NCBI RefSeq assembly: GCF_000374405.1 | Contig: NZ_KB894221.1 | Location: forward strand, 195 to 61,174 | Reading direction: 5' to 3' | From: Riemerella columbina DSM 16469 | GTDB taxonomy: Bacteria; Bacteroidota; Bacteroidia; Flavobacteriales; Weeksellaceae | DNA: 60,980 nt | Part shown: positions 26,491-35,840 of the stretch, piece after piece | Layout: each line of letters opens with the position of its first letter | How positions within the stretch are numbered: position 1 is the stretch's first letter | Program-made: the position numbers and the translations under genes | Notes under the pieces: model-generated | The model's database searches: none | Seen by the model: the letters and a program-made list of their open reading frames with translations, nothing else | What the model was told of the DNA's origin: nothing

Positions 26491-27624
26491 TTATTTCACT
26501 GGGAATTGAGGACGGCTCATTTTGTATTTGGTATTGCTGATGGCTTTTAGGAAAGCCTCTAAAGCCTCTGCTTCGCCTACGGTAAGGTCAAGCGGTTGTA
26601 ACAGCAGGTCTGTAGACGGAAATAGGGAGTCTTTTAGTTTTTCCTTCGCTGTAGGGTTCATCATTTGCATGCCACTATTGTACATACTGATAACCCCCTG
26701 CATATCATCAAAAAAGCCATTGTGCATCCATGGTGCTGTAATCATCACATCTCTAAGTGAAGGCGTTCTAAATTTACCCACATCTTCTTTCTTCTTGGTA
26801 ATGTTGTAGCGTCCCAAGTCTTCGTATTCTCTTTTGTAGTAAGTTAAACCTATATTATGGAATTGCTCGTCGGTAAAGTATTTTCCAGAGTGGCAATTCA
26901 TACATCGTGCTTTGGTTCTGAAAATATGCATGCCATAAATTTCCTCATCGGTTAAAGCTTTATAGTTACCCTCTAAAAACTCATCAAATCGGGAAGGGTT
27001 ACTTTTAATGGTCTTTTGGAAAGAAGCTAGAGCTTTTAGCACTCTCTCATAAGTGACCTTTTTATCTCCAAAGGCATTAGCAAACAGAACTTGGTAACCT
27101 TTAATCCGTTTTAATTTTTTCACCATTGTTTTAGGTGTGGTATTCATTTCGTGTAAGGCAGTGATGGGTCCATTGGCTTGTTCTTCCAAACTAGAGGCTC
27201 TGCCATCCCAAAAAAACGATTTCCGTTCGCCTACATTGAATAAAGATAATGAATTACGATTTCCCAGCAAATGGTCGTTTCCAAGTGCGTGTTCTCTACC
27301 GTCTGACCAACCCATTTCTGGATCGTGGCAACTACTACACGAAATCTGATTGGAACCCGATAGTTTTGGATCAAAGAACAACATTTTCCCTAAAATATTG
27401 ATGGGATTTTCCATATCCTTAGCATAAGCATCGTTATAGGCAATGGGTTGAAACTCCTGCCACACGACCCCACTATCAATATTTGGTTTGGGCCAATCCT
27501 TTATCGGCTGGCTGTATAATTTTCGGTATTCTTCAATAGGAATACCCTCCTGCTCAAAATTAAGCTGGTTTGTAAATGCATAAAGCACAAATAGCAAACA
27601 CGCAATGGGGATTAATTTCTTCAT
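26491..27624 (-). CDS. di-haem cytochrome c peroxidase / MauG-like
   Basis: A 377-residue exported protein with N-terminal signal (1-20). Two haem-binding motifs are visible: C96-S-S-C99-H100 (SCSSCHDPEMGW) and C241-M-N-C-H245 (RCMNCHSGKYF). RNSLSLFNVGERKSFFWDGRASSLEEQA is the typical CcpA/MauG region. The family reduces hydrogen peroxide or makes high-valent haem oxidations in the periplasm. It is the last gene of the haem-type uptake operon (4-base gap after the DUF6850 gene), so it may process haem or protect the site from peroxide; this is inference from context. Confidence 0.92.
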   Translation of the reverse strand: MKKLIPIACLLFVLYAFTNQLNFEQEGIPIEEYRKLYSQPIKDWPKPNIDSGVVWQEFQPIAYNDAYAKDMENPINILGKMLFFDPKLSGSNQISCSSCHDPEMGWSDGREHALGNDHLLGNRNSLSLFNVGERKSFFWDGRASSLEEQANGPITALHEMNTTPKTMVKKLKRIKGYQVLFANAFGDKKVTYERVLKALASFQKTIKSNPSRFDEFLEGNYKALTDEEIYGMHIFRTKARCMNCHSGKYFTDEQFHNIGLTYYKREYEDLGRYNITKKKEDVGKFRTPSLRDVMITAPWMHNGFFDDMQGVISMYNSGMQMMNPTAKEKLKDSLFPSTDLLLQPLDLTVGEAEALEAFLKAISNTKYKMSRPQFPVK

Positions 27625-27628
27625 TGTA

Positions 27629-29131
27629 TTAAAACATAAAACCTACCACAAATTGATACCCTAAATTATTCTGATTGGTAAAATGCTGCCATACGGCATC
27701 CGAACTTATAAATGCATACCCAATATTCGATAGTTTAAAACTGTACTTAGCATCTAATTGAAAAAGTAAAAAGTCTGATTTTAAAAACTCTGCATTATGA
27801 TGCATCATATCTTCTATCCCTTGAACGGGATACGCATAACCAAAATGATTGGTAAAGCTCATTACTTCAGACCATACAAACTGGGCATTTAATTGCAACA
27901 AACTTTGGCTAAATTTCAAAGGCAAATAACCTTTAACCCCTGAATTTAAACGCGTATAAGATTGTTTAACTACATTGGAGCGATAAGTTTCCTCTTGAAA
28001 ATTGACCTCAGCAAATGGCGCTACTGACCAACGGATATTACCTTGCTTACTTTCTAAATTAGTTGAAAAATTGAGGCTTTGATATCGGTAATGATACCGC
28101 TGTGCGGCTCCCAAATTCGTATAATTCGTTGAAGTCTGATTATAGAAAATACCTTCGTATCCTTTGCGGTTTTGATAATTCCCTACCAACATAAAGGTTG
28201 TATTAAGTGAATTACCCAAAAGTCCGTAGTAAAGCTTTGCAGAAACACAATGATCATCAGTACTAGAAGCTACCAAATCCTGAAAAGAAGTCATAATTTT
28301 ATCTAGTTTAAAATTTTTATAGCCAATGCTAGCCATTAGTCCATTAGTATTTTTATTAATTAAATCTAATGAGCTGCCATAACCATAGCCATCATAAAAC
28401 GAAGACAATTTATTTCCTATAAATAGATTGTTATAAGTTCCTAATCCAGTCATATGGTAAATTGATGTTGAGCCTAAATTATTATAAAACTGAATATCAT
28501 TAGACTGACTGTATTTTCTTGCAAACCCACTAAGCCCCATACTGTAATCTCGCCACTCCTTAGCTACTCCTATGCTAAGTTTAAAATCAGAAACCACATT
28601 TTTCGGTCTAGGATCTATATTCCGATACTCATTAGATGCACTATAAGCAGCTTCTACACCCAACTGAATAGAATTAAATCTTCGATTATATCCACCTAAA
28701 ATATCATATAGTTCCTTATCCAAATTTCCACCAACATCATCAGCGGATACATATGGAAATATTGTATTATAATCAGAACTTTCGTTCCACACCACTTGTT
28801 TTCTTTTTAAAGAAGTGTAGCTAGCCTTACCCCAAACGATATGGTTATCATTTAGCTTCATATAAGATTGGGTTTGAATATTTAACCCTTGGCTTCCTTG
28901 GTCTTGCTGTACAAGGTAAACTTCTTTGTTTTGAGCCTGCCAACCTAAACTTAATTCAGATATAGCAGTATAATGTTTTAGATATTGTTGTGCAGGGTTA
29001 TCTATTACATTATTATATAATTGCTGATGAGCTGAGGCACCTTCGTATAGCGTATCTAAAACAGCCTTTATTTCTTGTGCTGAAATCATATTAAAAGCTA
29101 GTAAAAACAGTAAAATGGAACGAAAGTTCAT
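27629..29131 (-). CDS. DUF6850 family outer-membrane beta-barrel protein
   Basis: A 500-residue protein with signal peptide (cleavage near SAQE, residue 19), then many amphipathic strands and a C-terminal FVVGFMF ending in Phe, typical of outer-membrane barrels. I recognise it as the DUF6850 type that accompanies TonB receptors and DUF4876 lipoproteins in Bacteroidota. Its role is unknown. Gaps of 9 bases to the DUF4876 gene and 4 to the peroxidase gene show that it belongs to one operon. Confidence 0.82.
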   Translation of the reverse strand: MNFRSILLFLLAFNMISAQEIKAVLDTLYEGASAHQQLYNNVIDNPAQQYLKHYTAISELSLGWQAQNKEVYLVQQDQGSQGLNIQTQSYMKLNDNHIVWGKASYTSLKRKQVVWNESSDYNTIFPYVSADDVGGNLDKELYDILGGYNRRFNSIQLGVEAAYSASNEYRNIDPRPKNVVSDFKLSIGVAKEWRDYSMGLSGFARKYSQSNDIQFYNNLGSTSIYHMTGLGTYNNLFIGNKLSSFYDGYGYGSSLDLINKNTNGLMASIGYKNFKLDKIMTSFQDLVASSTDDHCVSAKLYYGLLGNSLNTTFMLVGNYQNRKGYEGIFYNQTSTNYTNLGAAQRYHYRYQSLNFSTNLESKQGNIRWSVAPFAEVNFQEETYRSNVVKQSYTRLNSGVKGYLPLKFSQSLLQLNAQFVWSEVMSFTNHFGYAYPVQGIEDMMHHNAEFLKSDFLLFQLDAKYSFKLSNIGYAFISSDAVWQHFTNQNNLGYQFVVGFMF

Positions 29132-29140
29132 GATTATCTA

Positions 29141-30361
29141 TTAATTTTTATCATACGATGGTTTAGATTCTGGTATAAAATCTACCGTGGAATTATTAGT
29201 ATCCATTAATACTTTTTTTCCAGACTGGTTAAAACCTAGTGTTTTTCTGATCACGCTTTTACCATATCTCGTTTTATCCGAATTTTTAGTTCCACAATAA
29301 GTCCATCCCCTATCTATGGAAGGAGCGGTAACCAACCACTGAAACTCTGAAGCCACGCTTAAGTTTACGGCATCTTTAATCCATTCATTAGGTATAGAGT
29401 AAGCATCACCCGACATAGGATAAGTTACACCATTCCAAACAAAATCGTATTTATAATGGTATTTATAATCCTTTAGATATTGCTCTACCGTCATACCTTG
29501 TGGCAATCTAGAAATAGTATAAGCTGTAAAGCCACGATTGTGCATGACCATTCTCGAAAATACATTAATGGTATTAGGAACATTAGGGTTATCTATATCT
29601 GCCATACCTTCTTTATAGAATTCAAAATCTGCTGTTCTTAAATCATAAGATTTAGGGTTAAACTCTTTATGGTCAATCGCTGTATCAGCCACTAAGATAT
29701 ATTCCCCCGGTTTTACAGGATACTGTGTTCCATTTCCAGGAATCATAATAATTGCCGTTACGGCATGGGCTTTATCCATAATATTAGGTGTATAAACTTG
29801 CTTATCCGTAGTTAAAAACTCAGATTGGCTAATCATTAACCCATCCGCATAGAGGATTTTATCTGTATTATTATAAATTTTAAAATACTTATCGTCATTA
29901 TATTGCTTACCTTCTGGCGTAAGAGTTCCTGTGAAAAAGACTTCTTCTATTACAAAATCTGTTTGTGTTGGACTTATAAATAAATCTAAATCCAAAGTTT
30001 TTGTATTACTTGTGATAGGGTAACTATCTTTGTAGCCGCTCACTTTTGACACCACAGTATTTCCGTTTAGGATAACTTCTGCTTCCCCAGTAGCACTAAT
30101 TTCATAAGACCCTGTATCTAAAGTTAAATTAAAAGTATTAGTATCATTTAATTCTTTAGAAAAAGTCTTTCCCGTGTTTAATTCCTTAAAATTAATAGTT
30201 AAGGTTTTATACTTAATAGTAGCAGTCGTTGTTTCCTGCTTTATGGCGGCTGTCACCTTGACTTCAGTTGTAGTTTGCTCTACAACGCCCTCATCACGAG
30301 AGCAGTTGTAGAGCAATAGCAACATTAAAATCAGATAGCTATTTTTAATTAATAGTTTCAT
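29141..30361 (-). CDS. DUF4876 domain lipoprotein
   Basis: A 406-residue lipoprotein: lipobox LLYNC puts the lipidated cysteine at residue 20. An N-terminal beta domain (about 35-140) contains SYEISATGEAEVI, and the DUF4876 region begins at about 150 (VIEEVFFTGTLTPEGKQY; DKYFKIYNNTDKILYADGL). The family is surface or outer-membrane associated and is found next to TonB receptors with HmuY-like proteins. It lies 6 bases after the HmuY-like gene. Confidence 0.85.
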   Translation of the reverse strand: MKLLIKNSYLILMLLLLYNCSRDEGVVEQTTTEVKVTAAIKQETTTATIKYKTLTINFKELNTGKTFSKELNDTNTFNLTLDTGSYEISATGEAEVILNGNTVVSKVSGYKDSYPITSNTKTLDLDLFISPTQTDFVIEEVFFTGTLTPEGKQYNDDKYFKIYNNTDKILYADGLMISQSEFLTTDKQVYTPNIMDKAHAVTAIIMIPGNGTQYPVKPGEYILVADTAIDHKEFNPKSYDLRTADFEFYKEGMADIDNPNVPNTINVFSRMVMHNRGFTAYTISRLPQGMTVEQYLKDYKYHYKYDFVWNGVTYPMSGDAYSIPNEWIKDAVNLSVASEFQWLVTAPSIDRGWTYCGTKNSDKTRYGKSVIRKTLGFNQSGKKVLMDTNNSTVDFIPESKPSYDKN

Positions 30362-30367
30362 TTGTTA

Positions 30368-31678
30368 TTATTTTAAAATGATTTTAAATGTTTTTTGTAT
30401 TTGACCTTCTGCTAATCTTAACACATAAATACCTGCTGGCAATTTCGACAGTTTAAGTCTTTTGTTGAAAAATGACTGACTTTCATTAAATTGCTCTGTA
30501 TAAACTTGCTGTCCTGACATATTATATAAAACTAAATTGAAAGTTCTATGTGCATTATTTTTATAATCGAATACTAAGTCAATAGTTTTATTGATGGTTG
30601 GATTTGTTGCCAAATACACTTTATTTTCATTTGTTGTGGCTCCAATTTGATCAACCCCTAAGCCGTTATCAGATAGTTTTTTATTTTTAAAAGTAGTTTT
30701 ATGACCATTAAACATATCCTTTAATGCTAAAAACTCTAAACGATATACTCCGCTATTATTCTTGATAAAGAAATATCTGTCTTGGGTAATTTGAATATCC
30801 TCATCATAATTATTTGCATGCAATTTATTCCATTGGTCTCCAATAGTATTTGCTTCTGATTTATAACGACTATCCGCCACGTCATCAACTCCTTCAGACT
30901 CTGTAACTTTAGCCACTTTGATATTTGGATTTTGTAAAACTCCAAAATAGTTGTCAAACCCATCATAGCCACCAGGACCTTTACTAGTATTTGGAATTAC
31001 CTTATAAGCTTGTAGCCAGATATCCCAATGTTGATTAGGTTCTACTGTAACTGTTTGTTGATTAGCTATACTATAATAAGTGTACATTTCAGAACCAGAA
31101 GTGTACGGAATATCTATTGTATTAACAGCTCCCCAAGCACTTCCATCATATTTTGCATAAGACACATTATACCCTGAATTATCTTTATAGTTGATTTTTA
31201 TTTTATAATACTCCCCACGAGGGCTATTCAAAATAATCACTTTATTACCTTGGATGGTTCCATCCGCTTGCCTAGTTCCCCATCCATAATCCATAGCATC
31301 GCTAGCATTAGCATTTTGCTGAAACGCACCGCCTTCTCCCCACTGTTCCAAAATATTAATATACTGAGTCATGGAACCATCATAGATATTAGGTTCGTTA
31401 GTATAATTGTTAATATCGCTTTCCTCATGGTTAGGATAATAAAGCGTTACACCTCCCGTGTTATTCACACGGATATCTACTTTATTAGAATCTTTAGTGT
31501 AAAATGCAACATCCCAACTAAAATTTTCTACAAGCGTAGCATTGTTATTTTCAAAATTATAGAATCCAGATTTTCTATAGTCTCCATCTTCATTTCCAAA
31601 ATCCAACGTTTTGGTGTACTCTTGGGCGCTCCATGGCATAGATAACGCCATACATGAAAGGGTAAAGATTTTTTTCAT
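30368..31678 (-). CDS. HmuY-like protein with type IX secretion sorting domain
   Basis: A 436-residue secreted protein. It has a signal peptide (1-18), then NFSWDVAFYTKDSNKVDIRVNNTGG (about 52-76), the W-D-(I/V)-A-F ... R-x-N-x-G-G pattern of the HmuY haemophore fold. The C-terminal ~75 residues (NPTINKTIDLVF, FNLVLYNMSGQQVYTE, LSKLPAGIYVLRLA) are a T9SS type A sorting domain. Classical HmuY is a ~200-residue lipoprotein, so this larger T9SS-secreted form is unusual. It lies 13 bases after the TonB receptor gene. A haem-binding role is inferred; axial ligands cannot be assigned. Confidence 0.75.
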   Translation of the reverse strand: MKKIFTLSCMALSMPWSAQEYTKTLDFGNEDGDYRKSGFYNFENNNATLVENFSWDVAFYTKDSNKVDIRVNNTGGVTLYYPNHEESDINNYTNEPNIYDGSMTQYINILEQWGEGGAFQQNANASDAMDYGWGTRQADGTIQGNKVIILNSPRGEYYKIKINYKDNSGYNVSYAKYDGSAWGAVNTIDIPYTSGSEMYTYYSIANQQTVTVEPNQHWDIWLQAYKVIPNTSKGPGGYDGFDNYFGVLQNPNIKVAKVTESEGVDDVADSRYKSEANTIGDQWNKLHANNYDEDIQITQDRYFFIKNNSGVYRLEFLALKDMFNGHKTTFKNKKLSDNGLGVDQIGATTNENKVYLATNPTINKTIDLVFDYKNNAHRTFNLVLYNMSGQQVYTEQFNESQSFFNKRLKLSKLPAGIYVLRLAEGQIQKTFKIILK

Positions 31679-31691
31679 AATTTAATAATAT

Positions 31692-34484
31692 TTAAAAGTT
31701 AAAATTCATTTCTATCCCAAAATAAGGATCAACTAACCCTCTTCTATTAATTGATTTACCATCCACTTCATAAGGTTTATAATAACTGAATAGTCTATTA
31801 ACAAACATAGCGACATGGTAATTTTTATAAATAATTTTTGATACTTTGATATTAGTATGCATGGACATAGGTATCTCTTTTTTTCTAAAAAGAATGTCGT
31901 TGTATTCGTAATTTAGCCATTGCAATAGATAATCCGACTTATCCTTTTCTAAGTAGGGGTAGCGTTGCCCGTCAGGGTTGATATAAGCGATTGGTGTTCC
32001 ATTTAACCTTAGATTTTGATTTACCTTCCACCATAAAAATTGTAATGATGCCGAAATTTCTAAATCTAAACTCGGTAAATAGGTATCTAAAATAAAATTA
32101 GTATTCAACTGCTCCGCTCTATAACCTTCTGCATTTTCATAAAGTCCAAGCGTATAAAATTCCTGACCACGAGCATCATAAATTGTTTTTTTAGGACGAC
32201 GGTATAGGGCTATACTATTTCTATAAATCGTATTAAACCAAGAACCATTAACGGTAAATCTTGTGTTAATACTCTTAAATCGCTTGGTCATTAGTTGAAA
32301 CTCTATCCCTCTTTTCCATGTTTCACTACCATTAGAAGTAACGCCATAAGTGGATAGTACACTCATATTCTTATATGGTAGAGTATTAATATCTGGTGGG
32401 CTTGTAATATGGTTATGATCAATACCGCTGGTATCATATTTTTTATAATCCATTACTCTATACAAAGAAGTAGAACGAAATCCCGTATCCATATTTTCAT
32501 CAAAATAAGTTACAGAAAGTTGGTTTTTACCATAAGACAAATCCATACGAACCTCATTCTTTCGATTGATAGCCGGTTGTAAATCGTAGTTGGTAGGATT
32601 GATGATATGTGTTCTAAGGTTAATCCTTCTATACAATGGATTATCATGAAAATAATTGAGCTGTACAAAATCTATATACAGTGGCTCTGGATGCAATGAA
32701 TTAAGCACAGGAAACTTCGTTTGCAATCCATGACCATATACTATACTCGCTATTAATTTCTTATGACCGATGGTAACTGCTGGTAGCATCCATTTAAAAT
32801 TAAATCTAGGGTCTAAATAATACTTACCCGACATTTGATATCGTGCATCTAAGCCCACCAACGATGTCGCTCTTGTACCCGACGAAAATGAAAAACGATG
32901 GTTACCCACAGGAATTTCCGATCTATTTTCCACAAAATACGCTAAAGTTTGATACGCAGGAATCGAGCGATAAGTTCTTTGCCTAGTATCAATATCAGGT
33001 GAAGGTGGTTCTAGTGGATTAAAAACTTGTCCTTCTCCATTATTTTTAGAGTAACTCCACTCTGAGCCTACTTTTAAATCATTTTTAATCGCATCAAAAC
33101 CCCAATCAAAATCTGCGGTTAGTTTAGTATAAATATCCAGCGGTTTTCCATCAACTTCTAGATAAGAGGTATAATTGGGCTTTAGAAACACACCATCTGA
33201 CACGCCTTCTTTCATTGTATTGGGAACAGCCGTAGGGCGACTGACTTGTACAAATCGGGTTTGTTCAATTTTATCATAACCTTGAGATACTGATTGATCA
33301 AAGTTAATTTTCTTTAAAAATTTAGATTGTGAAAAATTCCACTCCAGTCGGTTAGATAAGATGATACTTTTAGTAGATGATTTATAATGGTCTATACTCT
33401 GGAAATCATTATCTGGATCTACCCTTTCGTCATCTATAGATTGTCCATAATCCAACATAGCATTCCAAACCAAATTAGATTGATTAAATTGCCATTCTTT
33501 TTCAGTTCTTATTGAAGCCGTCAATCGTTTATAGTTTTCAAAATCATTTCTAGGATCGGATTTGGCATCTAAATAATCTATTCCCACATTCATTTTCCAG
33601 CCTTTATCAAAGCCGAAGCCTTTACCCAGCGCAAATAACTTACTAAAACCATCGGCTTTAAAACGCGCCTCGTATTTGGTATGTCCTTTTTTTCTTATGA
33701 TTTTCACTAGACCACTAGTCAAATCTCCATACTCCACTGAGGGTACACCTCTTACAATTTCCACACGCTCTATTTGATCCGTAGAAATTGCCCGCATATC
33801 TACACCTTTATTTATGGTATTTCTTCGTTTAGCGGCATAGCCTTTAGGATTGTTGCCTATCAGCATCTCGTGTCCCGTAATATATTGCATATTAGCATTT
33901 ACATTTTTTCTAATCCCATCTACCACAAACAAAGTTCCTAGTGAAGAGGTGTCATAATTCTCATTACTCGTTCCTACTTCTCTTAAACGAATTTGATTTG
34001 TGGCATTAAACACAGGATCTTTCGCTCTTCCACCTGGCAAAAGCTCTAAAATATCTGTAAAACTAGACGGTTGCAAATGCTGTATGGCTCGCTTATCTAT
34101 TACGGAAGTACTTGCCAACGAAGGTGATTCTTTAGCAGTAATAACCACTTGTTCTATATCGGTTACCAAGGGTGTAAGATAAAATACCTTAGATTGGTGA
34201 TTATAATGACGGAATACTTTGGTATAATCTTTATAGTTGGGTTGGGTAGTTTTAATCTGATAAATCCCTTGTGGTAAATGCTCTAACTTAAGCTGTCCTT
34301 TATTACTGGTTGTATAGATAAAAGGCGTTTTATTGTTAGTATTTGTCAGTTGAATTTGGGCATACCCTGAGTACTCTACTCCTCGACTTGATTTTAACTG
34401 AATATCTAAACTAAAGTCTTGAGAGTAAACTACTGAATAAAAACACACTAGAATACAAAGTAAAAGTTTTCTTTTGCACATCAT
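31692..34484 (-). CDS. TonB-dependent receptor with N-terminal carboxypeptidase-like domain
   Basis: A 930-residue outer-membrane protein with signal peptide (1-21), a CarboxypepD-like domain (about 22-105), a plug (about 110-265; VVITAKESPSLAS, FVVDGIRKN, IERVEIVRGVPSVEYGDLTSGLVKI) and a barrel ending GIEMNFNF with terminal Phe. It heads a five-gene operon, 13 bases before the HmuY-like gene. In Bacteroidota such receptors with HmuY partners take up haem. A TAGTTTTG -7 box on the minus strand (34493-34500) lies 8 bases before the ATG. The start could also be the second Met. Confidence 0.9.
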   Translation of the reverse strand: MMCKRKLLLCILVCFYSVVYSQDFSLDIQLKSSRGVEYSGYAQIQLTNTNNKTPFIYTTSNKGQLKLEHLPQGIYQIKTTQPNYKDYTKVFRHYNHQSKVFYLTPLVTDIEQVVITAKESPSLASTSVIDKRAIQHLQPSSFTDILELLPGGRAKDPVFNATNQIRLREVGTSNENYDTSSLGTLFVVDGIRKNVNANMQYITGHEMLIGNNPKGYAAKRRNTINKGVDMRAISTDQIERVEIVRGVPSVEYGDLTSGLVKIIRKKGHTKYEARFKADGFSKLFALGKGFGFDKGWKMNVGIDYLDAKSDPRNDFENYKRLTASIRTEKEWQFNQSNLVWNAMLDYGQSIDDERVDPDNDFQSIDHYKSSTKSIILSNRLEWNFSQSKFLKKINFDQSVSQGYDKIEQTRFVQVSRPTAVPNTMKEGVSDGVFLKPNYTSYLEVDGKPLDIYTKLTADFDWGFDAIKNDLKVGSEWSYSKNNGEGQVFNPLEPPSPDIDTRQRTYRSIPAYQTLAYFVENRSEIPVGNHRFSFSSGTRATSLVGLDARYQMSGKYYLDPRFNFKWMLPAVTIGHKKLIASIVYGHGLQTKFPVLNSLHPEPLYIDFVQLNYFHDNPLYRRINLRTHIINPTNYDLQPAINRKNEVRMDLSYGKNQLSVTYFDENMDTGFRSTSLYRVMDYKKYDTSGIDHNHITSPPDINTLPYKNMSVLSTYGVTSNGSETWKRGIEFQLMTKRFKSINTRFTVNGSWFNTIYRNSIALYRRPKKTIYDARGQEFYTLGLYENAEGYRAEQLNTNFILDTYLPSLDLEISASLQFLWWKVNQNLRLNGTPIAYINPDGQRYPYLEKDKSDYLLQWLNYEYNDILFRKKEIPMSMHTNIKVSKIIYKNYHVAMFVNRLFSYYKPYEVDGKSINRRGLVDPYFGIEMNFNF

Positions 34485-34564
34485 ATAATATGCAAAACTA
34501 TAGAAATTATTTATAATTAGAAAAAATAAAAATTATGACAATTCTCAGGTGTGCAGTCAATTAC

Positions 34565-35167
34565 TTATTTTAAAACGATATTATATTCTTTTTTACAAAA
34601 ATTTAAAAAATGCTCCAAATACTCCTTTGCTTTGTATTCAGTTTCAAAATTTTCTAACAAGTAATGTTTTGAAATCATCAATTTATTAGAGTCTTCATTT
34701 ATATATAATTCTTTATCAAATATGAAGTCAAAATTATTCCATCTATTACTCCACTGACTAACCTCCCATATATTTTTACCTACTAAAAAAATAAGTTGAC
34801 TCTTAGAATCTTCTACTGATTTAAAAGAATTCGTATCAAGCTTATCCACTGTATTATAATCGAAATAGCCAGAATCGGTCATGAGAAAAATAGCAAAGTG
34901 AATTTTATCCCCTTCAATTTCTTTATAACCAAAGTTGAACTCATAGAAATATAGGTTTAGCCAATCCCATGAAACATTCTCAAGTTTGCCTCCTCCATTA
35001 TTAGGAGCTGCATTACTAAATTTTGGATACCCACCATTATACTTAAAGCCATAATATCTACCAATATAATTAATCAAATCTAATACACTTTTTTGGTAAT
35101 TATATAATAACCTATAGGCTTTTCTAACTTGAACAAGAATCTCTTTTATATTTTTATCGTTTTGCAT
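34565..35167 (-). CDS. hypothetical partner protein of the nuclease cassette
   Basis: A 200-residue soluble protein, AT-rich in base composition and with no family that I recognise. It has an N-terminal helical part (about 1-45, VRKAYRLLYNYQKSVLDLINYIG), an aromatic-rich centre (WDWLNLYFYEFNFGY at about 68-82, FAIFLMTDSGYFDYNT at about 92-107) and a helical C-terminus (about 165-200). Its 5' end overlaps the upstream nuclease-like gene by 14 bases, so the two are co-translated. The pair resembles a two-gene defence or plasmid-type cassette by architecture only. Confidence 0.6.
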   Translation of the reverse strand: MQNDKNIKEILVQVRKAYRLLYNYQKSVLDLINYIGRYYGFKYNGGYPKFSNAAPNNGGGKLENVSWDWLNLYFYEFNFGYKEIEGDKIHFAIFLMTDSGYFDYNTVDKLDTNSFKSVEDSKSQLIFLVGKNIWEVSQWSNRWNNFDFIFDKELYINEDSNKLMISKHYLLENFETEYKAKEYLEHFLNFCKKEYNIVLK

Positions 35168-35819
35168 AACTAAACATATGATCTAATTTCTGTTGGGTTA
35201 TATCTGTAAATTCCAAATCACAGAGCCATTCATTTTTGAAAAAATTATGTAACTCAAAGCCCTTGATAAGGTCATCAAGAATTCTTTTATATGAATTTGT
35301 AAAAGAATAATCTAAATTATCTAATTGCTTCCTTTCAAATATAATTTGATCTAATAATTTAGACCAATTTGTTTTATAGAGTTTGATTGTTTTATTTTTG
35401 ATTTCTAAGTCTGATTCTTTATTTAAATTATGTAAACCACCTAATTGTATAAAATATAAATCTTTTTTATCACCTTCAAACTCATTAAAATAAGCCTTAA
35501 TTTCATTTTCTATTTGCCAAAGGTTTTGTTGTTTCTCATTTCCTCTTTTCACTTCAATAATCATATCAAATGCTTCAAAACGAATAAATAAATCAGGTTC
35601 TACGAAATTTTTGTTATTTGTATATTCTGCTTTCCATTTAGCCCAATAACTCATTTCTAAAATTTTACCCGATTCAGGTAAATTTTGATGAAATAAAGAA
35701 TTTTTTAAAATTCTCACAAAAATCTCATCTGGTAAATATTTTAATAAATCAAAAACAGTGGAAGTAAAACTATCTTCACAACTCCGAAATTCACCTTTAT
35801 ATAAAAAATAATTAATCAT
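35154..35819 (-). CDS. predicted PD-(D/E)XK nuclease
   Basis: A 221-residue protein with the marks of the PD-(D/E)XK fold: Glu15 in an N-terminal helix (CEDSFTSTVFDLLKYL), the PD motif at P75-D76 (NFVEPDLFIRFEAF), then IIEVKRG with Glu89-x-Lys91, and a Gln-rich helix QQNLWQIENEIKAY at about 97-110. These residues are the expected metal and catalytic set. The fold is shared by restriction enzymes, mismatch and defence nucleases. It is 21 bases after selO and overlaps its partner by 14 bases; base composition is clearly more AT-rich than selO. The role is not established. Confidence 0.65.
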   Translation of the reverse strand: MINYFLYKGEFRSCEDSFTSTVFDLLKYLPDEIFVRILKNSLFHQNLPESGKILEMSYWAKWKAEYTNNKNFVEPDLFIRFEAFDMIIEVKRGNEKQQNLWQIENEIKAYFNEFEGDKKDLYFIQLGGLHNLNKESDLEIKNKTIKLYKTNWSKLLDQIIFERKQLDNLDYSFTNSYKRILDDLIKGFELHNFFKNEWLCDLEFTDITQQKLDHMFSYAKR

Positions 35820-35840
35820 TCCAATTTATTTATAACTTTA

